Positions 9,076-18,937 of a stretch of DNA of 64,000 nt are shown one piece after another. A program made the position numbers and the translations under genes. Positions within the stretch are counted from its first letter, which is position 1, and every line of letters starts with the position of its first letter. Source of the DNA: Pseudomonas sp. DTU12.3 (GTDB lineage Bacteria; Pseudomonadota; Gammaproteobacteria; Pseudomonadales; Pseudomonadaceae); assembly GCF_004124275.1 (NCBI RefSeq), contig NZ_CP027218.1:732001-796000 (forward strand), given 5' to 3'. A model generated the notes under the pieces. The model had not been told where the DNA came from and did not search any database. It saw nothing but the letters and a program-made list of their open reading frames with translations.

Positions 9076-9617
9076 GTACGGCCTCTTACCCGTTGTCGTA
9101 TCAGCCATTCAATGGCAAACATCAGGCCGATCAATCCATAGGAGATCAGGCCGGTGTACAACATCCACCAATTCAGCGGCGCCCACAGGGTCAGGAGGGC
9201 GGCGCACAAACCGTTAAAGAAGAAAAACACGCTCCAGGCCACCGTGACCTTGCGCGTGTAGCGAATCGCGATGTCCGGCAGCTCCGGCTCACGCAGGCGC
9301 GCCAGACGCTCAACCATCGGCGGCCCGTATTTCAGGCTCAGGCTGAACAGCACCAGCATGAAGCCGCTGATCAGCACCGGATACCAGCGCAGCAACAGCG
9401 GACTGTCGAACAGCGCCAGCAACACGCAGAAGACAATGGCCGCGCACGCCATCCACAGGCTGCCAGGCTTGCGCTCGCCGCTCAGGGCCCGCGCCAGCCA
9501 CAGACTGCCGAGCAGCAGACCGAACTGCCACGGGGCAAAATGCTCCATGCCGAAATACACCGCAAAGGGGTACAGCAGACCGGCCAGCAGCAGGCCGAGG
9601 CCGATCAATCGGCTCAT
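9072..9617 (-). CDS. COG4648-type multi-pass membrane protein of the polyene cluster
   Basis: 181 residues with about five membrane segments (for example LIGLGLLLAGLLYPFAVYF at 4-22). It resembles the COG4648 predicted DNA gyrase inhibitor/acyltransferase-like membrane proteins constantly found next to the carrier proteins of aryl-polyene clusters. No catalytic motif is visible. It starts inside the stop of the second acyl carrier gene (ATGA) and overlaps the ligase gene in the same way. Function unknown. Confidence 0.75.
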   Translation of the reverse strand: MSRLIGLGLLLAGLLYPFAVYFGMEHFAPWQFGLLLGSLWLARALSGERKPGSLWMACAAIVFCVLLALFDSPLLLRWYPVLISGFMLVLFSLSLKYGPPMVERLARLREPELPDIAIRYTRKVTVAWSVFFFFNGLCAALLTLWAPLNWWMLYTGLISYGLIGLMFAIEWLIRQRVRGRT

Positions 9618-9868
9618 GCGGCCGGTTGAACCAGACGGTAGACCGCCTCGACCACGTCACCGACGGTGCGCACCGATTTGAATTCTTCGGCGGCGATTTT
9701 CTTGCCGGTCTGGCGCTTGATGTGATCGATCAGATCGACGGCGTCGATGCTGTCGATTTCCAGATCCTGATACAGGTTGGAGTCCAGGCTCACACGGGCC
9801 GGATCCAGTTCGAACAGCTCGACCAGGGCATCGCGCAGGGTGTTGAAAATATCGTCACGAGTTTGCAT
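9614..9868 (-). CDS. Acyl carrier protein (second of two)
   Basis: 84 residues with the carrier motif DLEIDSIDAVDL; Ser40 is the expected phosphopantetheine site. It differs from its neighbour, which carries DSVDALEL, so the two probably carry different intermediates or stages. It lies 9 bp after the first carrier gene and overlaps the membrane protein gene by 4 bp. Confidence 0.9.
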   Translation of the reverse strand: MQTRDDIFNTLRDALVELFELDPARVSLDSNLYQDLEIDSIDAVDLIDHIKRQTGKKIAAEEFKSVRTVGDVVEAVYRLVQPAA

Positions 9869-9877
9869 GGTCCGGTC

Positions 9878-10138
9878 TCAAGCTGCCTGTTTGGCCGTGA
9901 CGAACGCCGCAAGGCTGGCCACGTTGGTGAAATGGTTACGGGTGTCTTTGGCATCGGCGTCGATCTTGATGCCGTATTTTTTCTGGATCGCCAGCCCCAA
10001 TTCCAGCGCGTCGACGGAATCCAGGCCGAGGCCTTCGCCGAACAGCGTCTGCTCGTCGCCGATGTCGTCGGCGCTGATGTCTTCAAGGCCGAGGGCATCG
10101 ATGATCAGCAGTTTGATATCACGATTCAGATCGCTCAT
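9878..10138 (-). CDS. Acyl carrier protein (first of two)
   Basis: 86 residues from the ATG at 10138, preceded by GGAG about 11 bases upstream. The carrier motif GLGLDSVDALEL places the phosphopantetheine site at Ser41. The start overlaps the acyltransferase stop region by 20 bp. A longer in-frame reading upstream lies in the acyltransferase gene and is not credible. Confidence 0.9.
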   Translation of the reverse strand: MSDLNRDIKLLIIDALGLEDISADDIGDEQTLFGEGLGLDSVDALELGLAIQKKYGIKIDADAKDTRNHFTNVASLAAFVTAKQAA

Positions 10139-10928
10139 CTTCGGCGAGCTCCTTAATAAAGTAAGAGTGCAAATAATCGTTGAGCTTGCGCGAGGCTTGC
10201 GGTGCAGGCCCCTGCGCGGCAAAGGTCTGTGGGTCTATATCGGCGCCGATTCGAAAACTGAAGTGCACGCGGCGGCATGGGATCCGATACCACGGTTCGG
10301 CTTTGGTCAGCGTGGTCGGGTTGACCTTGATAATCACCGGGGTGAGGATTTTCGCACCGCGCAGGGCAATCGCCGCCGCGCCCCGATGAAAGGCCGGCGC
10401 CTGCCCCGGCTGGGTGCGCGTGCCTTCGGGGAAAATGATCAGGGTCTGGCCGTTTTGCAGGGCTTGGGCGGCGGCATCGAGCATGTCCATGCTGCCGTCG
10501 TTGCTGATGTATTCGGTGCTGCGCAGTGGTCCGCGCGTGAAGGGGTTTTCCCACAGGCTTTTCTTCACCACGCAATTGGCCTGGCGCACCAGACCGATGA
10601 GGAACACCACGTCGATCAGCGACGGGTGGTTGGCGATGATCATCTGCCCTGGCCGACCGAGGCGTTCAGCGCCTTGAATGTCGTAGGTCAGCACGCCGGT
10701 GCGGGCCATGAACCGCACGAAAAACCAGAACAGCCGACTGACGGTCTGCCGCGCACGCCGGCGATGCGCGAGCGCATCACCGGGCAGGCAGCCGAGCAGC
10801 GGAAACACCAGCACGCGCAGGCACAACCCGCCCACCCCGAACAGGGAGAAGCTGGCGGCGGTGGCCAGCAGGCGCCAGTAGTAGGCGTCGCGGTTTTTCT
10901 CGGTCACAGGCTGCGTTGCCAGGTCCAT
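10119..10928 (-). CDS. Lysophospholipid (1-acyl-glycerol-3-phosphate type) acyltransferase
   Basis: 269 residues from the ATG at 10928. It shows the PlsC-type motifs: NHPSLID with the HX4D pair His101-Asp106, and FPEGTR at 167-171. An N-terminal hydrophobic segment (about 23-50) suggests membrane association. In polyene clusters this enzyme is thought to transfer the acyl chain onto a glycerolipid. The start overlaps the ketosynthase-like gene by 25 bp. Confidence 0.85.
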   Translation of the reverse strand: MDLATQPVTEKNRDAYYWRLLATAASFSLFGVGGLCLRVLVFPLLGCLPGDALAHRRRARQTVSRLFWFFVRFMARTGVLTYDIQGAERLGRPGQMIIANHPSLIDVVFLIGLVRQANCVVKKSLWENPFTRGPLRSTEYISNDGSMDMLDAAAQALQNGQTLIIFPEGTRTQPGQAPAFHRGAAAIALRGAKILTPVIIKVNPTTLTKAEPWYRIPCRRVHFSFRIGADIDPQTFAAQGPAPQASRKLNDYLHSYFIKELAEDERSES

Positions 10929-11632
10929 ACGCGATTTTTCCAGGCATGTTGGCAAAGGGGTTGCTGGCCGAGCAGGGTTCGCAGCAGATTGAGCGCGTGG
11001 GGCCATTGCGCTTTGGACAGTGCTTCTGTGGTGCTGTTCAGGGTCAGCCGCCAGTCGGTACCCGGGGTGAGCAACAGACCGACCGCATACGGAAACGGCA
11101 CATCGTCGATCCACTCCGAATACGCTGCGGGCGGTTGTTCTTCAGTGATCACCAGCAGCACCGCCGGGGCGCCTTCGTTGAGCAGCGCTGCCGCTTCGAG
11201 CATGCCGTGTTCGAGACCGTCGCCCGCCGCAGCGAGGGCGGTCATTTCGCTGGTTTCACCGCGCATGATCGACCACAGGCCGATGATCGCGTTATGCACC
11301 GAGAGGCTGAACTGGGTCGGCGACAGCGGTTGCTCGGTGGCCAGATCGCGGAGAATCTCGTAGGTGCGTGGGGTTTCACCATGGCGGGAAACGAACACCA
11401 GGGGCAGGTTTTCCCGTCCGTCGGCCAGTGGCCAGCCGACACTGAACGCCATCCGCGCTAAGCGACTGAGACGCCGGCGCTGCATGGCCGGCAAAAACGA
11501 CACATCGGGCGCGGCATCACTGGCCTGGAGCACCACCGGTTGTCGGCTCCAGGCCTGCCAGGCGTCCACGCTGTCGAGCCCGGGGGCCCACGCGCGCCAT
11601 TGGGCGATGTTGAAGTTGATCACGGATTTCAT
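10904..11632 (-). CDS. Ketosynthase-like chain-length-factor protein (Ketoacyl-synt_2), first gene of the operon
   Basis: 242 residues resembling the short N-terminal ketosynthase-like proteins (PF13723 type) that open many aryl-polyene operons; the segment SLSVHNAIIGLWSI is typical. No active-site Cys in a ketosynthase context is visible, so it is probably a non-catalytic partner (chain-length factor) of a ketosynthase encoded further left, outside the window. It follows a 352-base intergenic region with a good promoter at 11717-11745. Confidence 0.8.
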   Translation of the reverse strand: MKSVINFNIAQWRAWAPGLDSVDAWQAWSRQPVVLQASDAAPDVSFLPAMQRRRLSRLARMAFSVGWPLADGRENLPLVFVSRHGETPRTYEILRDLATEQPLSPTQFSLSVHNAIIGLWSIMRGETSEMTALAAAGDGLEHGMLEAAALLNEGAPAVLLVITEEQPPAAYSEWIDDVPFPYAVGLLLTPGTDWRLTLNSTTEALSKAQWPHALNLLRTLLGQQPLCQHAWKNRVWTWQRSL

Positions 11633-11716
11633 CCCGCCCCTGCGGGCTTTTGTTGACGCGTTGAGTCGCCAGAACCGCAGCAGGCTTGACGTGGCGCTTG
11701 GCGCCGGGTGGCGCGC

Positions 11717-11745
11717 ATTATCCCGGTGCGACGAGTGTGTAGCAA
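11717..11745 (-). promoter_or_regulatory. Predicted sigma-70 promoter of the polyene operon
   Basis: On the minus strand TTGCTA (11745-11740) and GATAAT (11722-11717) are separated by exactly 17 bases. The start codon at 11632 leaves a leader of about 75-80 nt. Confidence 0.6.
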
Positions 11746-11753
11746 ATGCTGGT

Positions 11754-11776
11754 TACATTTTGCGCAGTAAAATGTA
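11754..11776. promoter_or_regulatory. Operator-like inverted repeat upstream of the polyene promoter
   Basis: TACATTTT and AAAATGTA are perfect 8-bp arms around a 7-base centre (GCGCAGT). The centre is roughly 55 bases upstream of the predicted polyene transcription start, an activator-type position. The regulator is unknown. Confidence 0.45.
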
Positions 11777-11791
11777 CTGAGTCGTACGCTG

Positions 11792-11868
11792 AAAAACTGT
11801 CACTTGGCCATTATCCAGATTGTTGGCGGCTTGTCTGTCGGGCATCGCGACGATCAATGACAGTTTTT
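11792..11868. repeat. Spaced 11-bp inverted repeat in the ParA-side intergenic region
   Basis: AAAAACTGTCA at 11792-11802 and TGACAGTTTTT at 11858-11868 are exact reverse complements 55 bases apart, lying 117-193 bases upstream of the ParA-like start codon. They could be paired operators or the stem of an RNA structure. Confidence 0.5.
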
Positions 11869-11984
11869 GCGCCAGGCACACGGAGATATTTGCACCTGAC
11901 TTTGTAGTCCGTGTCCGTGGAGGTAGCGAAGCGAGGTCGCACGCATCTACACTCGGTCATTCTTTGATACACGGAGGTTTTGTC

Positions 11985-12755
11985 ATGCGGCGCGTGGTGT
12001 TCAATCAGAAAGGTGGCGTAGGCAAATCCAGCATTGCCTGCAATCTGGCGGCGGTCAGCGCCAGCGAGGGTTATCGCACGCTGTTGGTTGATCTCGATGC
12101 CCAAGCCAACTCCACTCAATATCTGACCGGGCTCACCGGCGACGACATCCCGATGGGCATTGCCGACTTCTTCAAGCAGACGCTGTCGTCCGGGCCGTTC
12201 TCGAAGAAAAACCAGGCGGACATCTACGAAACGCCGTTCGACAACCTGCACATCATCACCGCCACCGCCGAACTGGCCGATTTGCAGCCTAAACTTGAGG
12301 CCAAGCACAAGATCAACAAGCTGCGTAAGTTGCTCGATGAGCTCTCTGAGGATTACGATCGGATCTACCTCGATACGCCGCCGGCGTTGAATTTTTACGC
12401 GGTATCAGCGCTGATTGCCGCTGATCGTGTGCTGATTCCCTTCGATTGCGACAGCTTCTCGCGTCAGGCCTTGTATGGGCTGATCGCGGAAATCGAAGAG
12501 CTGAAAGAGGATCACAACGAAGGTCTGGAAGTTGAAGGCATCGTGGTCAACCAGTTCCAGGCCCGGGCCAGCCTGCCGCAGCAGATTCTCGATGAGTTGA
12601 TTGCAGAGGGGCTGCCGGTGCTGCCGGTATACCTGACCAGCTCGGTGCGCATGCGCGAATCCCATCAGGCCAGCACGCCGCTGATCCACCTCGATCCGCG
12701 ACACAAACTGACCCAGCAATTCGTCGAACTGCACAACCTGATCGAAGGGCACTGA
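11985..12755 (+). CDS. Orphan ParA/MinD-family ATPase
   Basis: 256 residues starting [16 protein letters not shown], a deviant Walker A (KGGVGKSS) right at the N-terminus as in ParA/Soj. The second motif [15 protein letters not shown] is also typical. The start at 11985 is favoured over the open frame upstream because ACGGAGG lies 8-14 bases before it and the Walker motif begins directly. No parB-like gene or parS site is visible beside it, so it is not the chromosome partition operon; such orphan ParAs often position other cargo. The cargo is unknown. Confidence 0.85.
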   Translation: MRRVVFNQKGGVGKSSIACNLAAVSASEGYRTLLVDLDAQANSTQYLTGLTGDDIPMGIADFFKQTLSSGPFSKKNQADIYETPFDNLHIITATAELADLQPKLEAKHKINKLRKLLDELSEDYDRIYLDTPPALNFYAVSALIAADRVLIPFDCDSFSRQALYGLIAEIEELKEDHNEGLEVEGIVVNQFQARASLPQQILDELIAEGLPVLPVYLTSSVRMRESHQASTPLIHLDPRHKLTQQFVELHNLIEGH

Positions 12756-12779
12756 TTTCCCGGATTGCACCTAACCCCC

Positions 12780-12869
12780 TGTGGGAGCGAGCCTGCTCGC
12801 GAAGAGGCCGGTACTTTCAACACATATGTTGACTGAACGGACGCTTTCGCGAGCAGGCTCACTCCCACA
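12780..12869. repeat. REPIN (paired REP palindromes)
   Basis: Two REP sequences in inverted orientation (TGTGGGAGCGAGCCTGCTCG and its complement form) enclose about 45 bases between the ParA-like gene and trxC. Confidence 0.85.
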
Positions 12870-12885
12870 TTCGATCTACGGAGGG

Positions 12886-13320
12886 TCAGATGCCCTGGCT
12901 ACGCAGCCACGCCAGCAACTGCGGCAACGGCAACGCGCCACTCTGTCGCGCCAGCTCTTTGCCGTTCTTGAACAGAATCAGACTCGGAATCGAGCGAATC
13001 CCCAACTGCGCCGACAACTGCTGATTCGCCTCGCTATCCAGCTTGGCCAACCGACACTTGCCCGCCAACTGCGCCGCGGCCTGTTCGAACACCGGCGCGA
13101 ACGACTTGCACGGCCCACACCACTCCGCCCAAACATCCACCAGCAACGGCAGATCACCCTTGATCTGACTGGCGTAATCACCTTGCTTGAGTTCGAAGGG
13201 TTTGCTCAATAGCACGGCGGATTTGCAGCGTCCGCACTTGGGCTGGTCCGCCAGGCGCTCGGCGGGGATGCGGTTCAGGCCGTTGCAGGAGGGGCAGGGG
13301 ATGAGGAGTGGTTCGGACAT
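12886..13320 (-). CDS. trxC: Thioredoxin 2 (TrxC)
   Basis: 144 residues with an N-terminal zinc ribbon of two CxxC pairs (CPSC at 9-12, CGRC near 29-32) followed by a thioredoxin fold with the active site WCGPC near residue 68. The zinc ribbon distinguishes TrxC from TrxA. It is a cytosolic disulfide reductase, in relatives often induced by oxidative stress. It is transcribed towards the ParA-like gene, with a REPIN between the two 3' ends. Confidence 0.93.
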   Translation of the reverse strand: MSEPLLIPCPSCNGLNRIPAERLADQPKCGRCKSAVLLSKPFELKQGDYASQIKGDLPLLVDVWAEWCGPCKSFAPVFEQAAAQLAGKCRLAKLDSEANQQLSAQLGIRSIPSLILFKNGKELARQSGALPLPQLLAWLRSQGI

Positions 13321-13508
13321 GATGGGTTCTCAGGCAGGAAGTCTATGAGACTGATCTGGAGGCAAAGTCGCGATTATCAAGGAATTGATCTGTAAGTCTT
13401 TACCTTCCTCAGTTGAGGAAAGGGCCTACGCACGTCTGCGCGGAGGTTGACTATCTGTATTTTATCTAATCGGTCATCTTGTGCAGACCTGAGCGAAATA
13501 CCATTCCT

Positions 13509-14030
13509 ATGACCGCCAAGACAGTTAAACGCCTTCCACTCTCGGAGCTTTTGAAGGGCTCTGAATATCTAAAAACCTTAAATGCCCGGACGAGTTGTTC
13601 GCTCACTGGGGACTCTGTTGGCTTTGAAAGTGTTTGCCTTGATTCCGGTGCGGACCAAAGTCCGGGTCTCTTAACTCGTTTTCTGCAGTTGCCAGAAAAC
13701 GAAGACGACTACGATGCTTTGGTATTGGCAATCGACGAACTGCTGGATATTACCGGCGATGATGAGTCGCACCCGTTGATGAGCTTGGTCGACATCATCG
13801 GTGACTGGATCGAAGCATGGGATCACACCCATCACCCCATGGCCCAGGCAAGTGGCGAAGAGGTTCTCGGTTACATGATGCGTGAGCACGGCCTGACTCA
13901 GAGCGACTTGCCGGGTGTTGGTACTCAGTCGGTTGCTTCGGAGATTTTGAACGGCAAGCGCAAGCTTAACTTGCGCCAGATTCGTTGGTTGGCAGAGCGC
14001 TTCAATGTGCCAATCGATGTGTTTACCTGA
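13509..14030 (+). CDS. HigA-like antitoxin/XRE regulator with N-terminal extension, no adjacent toxin
   Basis: 173 residues. From about residue 65 onward it matches HigA antitoxins: an acidic DDYDALVLAIDELLDI segment, then an HTH region (LTQSDLPGVG..SVASEILNGKRKLN) and a C-terminus ending FNVPIDVFT. HigA usually begins at about the DDYD segment, so the first ~60 residues are extra. The start at ATG 13509 is chosen over an upstream in-frame TTG; no strong Shine-Dalgarno is visible. The 188 bases upstream show no HigB toxin reading frame. It may be a solitary regulator or the remnant of a toxin-antitoxin pair. Confidence 0.75.
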   Translation: MTAKTVKRLPLSELLKGSEYLKTLNARTSCSLTGDSVGFESVCLDSGADQSPGLLTRFLQLPENEDDYDALVLAIDELLDITGDDESHPLMSLVDIIGDWIEAWDHTHHPMAQASGEEVLGYMMREHGLTQSDLPGVGTQSVASEILNGKRKLNLRQIRWLAERFNVPIDVFT

Positions 14031-14037
14031 TGCTGGT

Positions 14038-15540
<1,503 letters not shown>

Positions 15541-15549
15541 TTAGACCGG

Positions 15550-18500
15550 TTAGTCGAGTTTGGCCGGCGGCGGCTCTTGTAGCGGTTTCTGATCGTCGGC
15601 GACCGGCACGATGGTTTTCGCATCGGCTTCGACCGGCACCAACTTGTATTCCTGGCCGTGCAGGTTCTTCAGGTAAACCTCCATCTGGCGGAACGAGATG
15701 TTGATGTGCTGCTTCTTGAACTCGCGGTTGATGAAGCGGTTGACCTCATCGAGCACCGGGTTACGGTCACCGAGGTCGCGCACGTGCATGCGCAACTCGT
15801 GGTCGAGGGTGCTTTCGCCGAAGTTGAGGAAGTACACGTGCGGCTCGGGTTCTTTGAGTACCCGTGGGTTTTCGCGGGCAGCCTTGAGCAGCAATTCTCT
15901 GACCAGATCCAGATCGGAACCGTAGTCGACGCCGAGTTTCAGCGTGACGCGAGTGATGGTGTCGGTCAGCGACCAGTTGATCAGTTGCCCGGTAATGAAC
16001 GTCTTGTTCGGAACAATGATGTCCTTGCGGTCGAAGTCGGTGATGGTGGTGGCGCGGATGCGGATCTTGCTCACCGTGCCCGAGAGGTTGCCGATGGTGA
16101 TGGTGTCGCCGATCCGCACCGGGCGCTCGAACAGAATCATGATGCCGGAGATGAAGTTGGCGAAGATCTCCTGCATACCGAAGCCGAGGCCGACCGACAG
16201 CGCTGCCACCAGCCATTGCAATTTGTCCCAGCTGACGCCGAGGGTCGACAGGGTCGAGACGAAACCGACGCCGGCAATCACATACGACAGCAGCGTGGTG
16301 GTCGCGTAGGCACTGCCCTGCGCCAGATTGAGCTTGGACAGCACGAACACTTCGAGCAGGCCCGGCAAGTTGCGTGCGAGGGCGAAGGTGATGCCGATGA
16401 TGATCAGCGCGCCGAGCATGTCGCCGATGCTGATCGGCACCATGCTCATGTTGGCGCCGGTGCCGCTGGTGTATTCGTAGAGGGTGATGTTGTCGAGGTA
16501 CGAGAACACCGAGATCAGGTCCGACCAGACCCAGTACAGCGCCGCGATGAAGCCACCGAGCAGGGCCAGGCGAATCAGGCGCAGAGACTGTTCGTTGACC
16601 TTTTCGATGTCCAGCGTTGGCTCTTCGATCACCGCCTCGCCGTCGCCGGCCTCTTTCGCCGCCTGACGTTTGGCCAGCGCACGCTGGTAGGCCAGACGCC
16701 GCGCGGCAACGCTGAGGCCACGGACGAAGGTGGCCTCGATCACCAGCCAGAACATCAGCAGGTACAGGGTGTTGATCAAGCGATCACTGAGCTTCAGCGC
16801 GGTGTAGTAGTAGCCGAAGCACACCGCGACAAACAGCGCGATCGGCAGCAGGGTGAACATCACGCCAACGGCTTTGCGGAACAGCGAAGCATTTTCGTGG
16901 GCCGGGCTGCTGATCAGCAGGCGGCTGAGCAGCCATGCCATCAATGCATAGCAGGTCAGTACCACGGGCATGCCGAGTACGTCGTCGGCCAGCGCCGCCG
17001 GTTGCAGTTCGGCGACGGCGACAATGGTCACCAGCGCCATGACGACCAGACCGAGCCTGCGCACCCAGCCTTGCAGGAATTCGACCTGCGGTTTTTCCCA
17101 GCGGAAGTGCAGTTCCGCCACGCCGCCCGGCGCCAGAATTCGATACGCGGTGTAGAACACCAGCCACGCCTGGCCCATCTGCAACAGGGCTGCGCCCATG
17201 TTGGCGTTCTGCCCGCGAGCGTCGATCTGCAACGCCAGGCCGCACAGCGCCAGGCCGAGCGCCACCGGCATCGCCAGCAGGATATTGATCAGGATCGCTT
17301 GCGGCGTGTGCCACTGGCTGTCGCGTTTGAAGTGGCCGATGTCCTGGTGAACCTTGTTGAGTCTGCCGTACAGGGCTTTGCGTCGCCACAGCAGGGCGCC
17401 GATCAGCAGGGCCAGCGGCAGGAACAGCAAGGGTCGCTGGATCAGACCGTCGGTCAGCTCACTCAGGCTGGACGCCCAAGGCAGCGTATCGATCTGGCGC
17501 TTGAGGCGCTCCGGCACACTGCGCATCCACTCGATGTCCAGCGGCTTGTTGCTGGGAATCCAGAACATTTGCTCATCGAGGGTCGCGCGCAGGCTTTGCG
17601 CGGTGCTCAGCAGTTGTTTCTGATTGAGTTGCAGGGTGATCGATTCGTTGAGCACCGCGCTCAGTTCGCGGTTCAAGCGTTCGAGCAGGTCGGCGCGGGT
17701 GTTGGCCAGATCAAGCAGGCTTTTGCGCAGTTGCGGGGTGACCTGTTCCGGCGGCTGTGTCGCCAACAGATTGTCGACGTAGGTCGAGGGGTTGCTGAGC
17801 AGCTCACGTTGCTGGCTGACTTCGAACTGATACAGGCGAATGTCGGCGATCTGATCGGCGAGGTCGCGGTCGACCTTCAAGCGCGGCAGCGCCTGTTTCT
17901 GCTTATACAGAATTTTCGACAGCAGCAGGCTGCCTTTGAGCACGTTGATCTGCTCGTCGAGTGCCGAGTCGCTTTGGGTCAGGCTGTCGAGTTGCTGTTT
18001 GGTCTGCAGGTTCTGCTGGGTCACCTCGTTGAGGCGGTCGGTGCTTTTCAGCAGATAGTCCGAGAGCTTGAGGTTGGCCGTGCTCTCACTGGCGAGCAGG
18101 CTGCTGCCGCCGGACTTTTGCGCTTCGATTGACTGCTGGGTGACGGTTTCCTGAGACTGCGCCAGACGCTTCTGGTTGATCAGGGTTTGCAGTTCCTGGA
18201 TCTCGCGGTCGAGGCGGTCGGATTTCTCCGAGAGCAGGTCATGCTGGGCGTTGCCCAGATCCTGCAACTGGCTGTTGCCGGCCAGTTCCTGACGGCGCAG
18301 CGGGATCAGCGCATTCAGCGCGGCGAGTTCGGCGTTCAACTGGTCACGTTGCTCGGCGCTGACCGTTTTGCCCGCGTCCTTGCCGGACTTGAGGATGTTG
18401 GTGATTTGCTGAATGCGTGTCTGGCTGGCAGAGATTTCCGCCTGGGCGCGCTCCGGGCGGGTCTGTGCGGTGATGATCAGGCTGTTGGCGTCGGCCAGGG

Positions 18501-18903
18501 CTTTTTGCAGGTCACTCTGCTGGGTCGAGCGCTCGGTGAGGATCTGCTCCAGTTGCGGAATCGATTCGCGGGGGAAACGCTGCGCCACCGGCACCACGCT
18601 GGTGGCCTTGAGGCGCGTCAGTTCGCGGGCATTTTCGATGGTCTGCTTGGGCGCCGTCGCCAGTTGCTGTTTGAGATCGATCAGCTTCTGTTCGTAATCA
18701 CGCTGATTGTTCAGCTGATTAAGGGTGTTCTGCAGGACGGTTTGCAGGGTCTTTTTGTCGGCATCCGGCAGTTTGCTGTCGGCGAGCTTGTCGAGGCTCG
18801 CCTGTACGGCTTCGCTGGACGGTGGTTCGGCGGCGTACAGCGGGCCGACAGTAAGACTCAGGCCCAGCAGGGCCGCGGCGAAAAAGGAGCGCAGGGTAGG
18901 CAT
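15550..18903 (-). CDS. Large MscS-superfamily mechanosensitive channel (MscK/KefA type)
   Basis: 1117 residues. A signal peptide (MPTLRSFFAAALLGLSL..YAAE) is followed by a long periplasmic coiled-coil domain (about 30-480), roughly eight membrane segments, and a C-terminal MscS core with GLGFGMQEIFANFISGIMIL and FERPVRIGDTITIG. This layout is that of MscK/MscM channels, which release solutes on hypo-osmotic shock. In PAO1 a gene of this kind sits in the same place (PA5022). Upstream is the antiporter gene, 34 bp away and probably in the same transcript; both concern ion and osmotic balance. Confidence 0.88.
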   Translation of the reverse strand: MPTLRSFFAAALLGLSLTVGPLYAAEPPSSEAVQASLDKLADSKLPDADKKTLQTVLQNTLNQLNNQRDYEQKLIDLKQQLATAPKQTIENARELTRLKATSVVPVAQRFPRESIPQLEQILTERSTQQSDLQKALADANSLIITAQTRPERAQAEISASQTRIQQITNILKSGKDAGKTVSAEQRDQLNAELAALNALIPLRRQELAGNSQLQDLGNAQHDLLSEKSDRLDREIQELQTLINQKRLAQSQETVTQQSIEAQKSGGSSLLASESTANLKLSDYLLKSTDRLNEVTQQNLQTKQQLDSLTQSDSALDEQINVLKGSLLLSKILYKQKQALPRLKVDRDLADQIADIRLYQFEVSQQRELLSNPSTYVDNLLATQPPEQVTPQLRKSLLDLANTRADLLERLNRELSAVLNESITLQLNQKQLLSTAQSLRATLDEQMFWIPSNKPLDIEWMRSVPERLKRQIDTLPWASSLSELTDGLIQRPLLFLPLALLIGALLWRRKALYGRLNKVHQDIGHFKRDSQWHTPQAILINILLAMPVALGLALCGLALQIDARGQNANMGAALLQMGQAWLVFYTAYRILAPGGVAELHFRWEKPQVEFLQGWVRRLGLVVMALVTIVAVAELQPAALADDVLGMPVVLTCYALMAWLLSRLLISSPAHENASLFRKAVGVMFTLLPIALFVAVCFGYYYTALKLSDRLINTLYLLMFWLVIEATFVRGLSVAARRLAYQRALAKRQAAKEAGDGEAVIEEPTLDIEKVNEQSLRLIRLALLGGFIAALYWVWSDLISVFSYLDNITLYEYTSGTGANMSMVPISIGDMLGALIIIGITFALARNLPGLLEVFVLSKLNLAQGSAYATTTLLSYVIAGVGFVSTLSTLGVSWDKLQWLVAALSVGLGFGMQEIFANFISGIMILFERPVRIGDTITIGNLSGTVSKIRIRATTITDFDRKDIIVPNKTFITGQLINWSLTDTITRVTLKLGVDYGSDLDLVRELLLKAARENPRVLKEPEPHVYFLNFGESTLDHELRMHVRDLGDRNPVLDEVNRFINREFKKQHINISFRQMEVYLKNLHGQEYKLVPVEADAKTIVPVADDQKPLQEPPPAKLD

Positions 18904-18937
18904 AGAGACCGGTCAAGCAAGTGAGAGTGGACGCAGT

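Noticed and set aside
11820..11984. N-terminal extension of the ParA-like protein (start at 11820)
   Set aside because: It crosses the inverted repeat, lacks a Shine-Dalgarno, and ParA proteins begin just before the Walker A motif.
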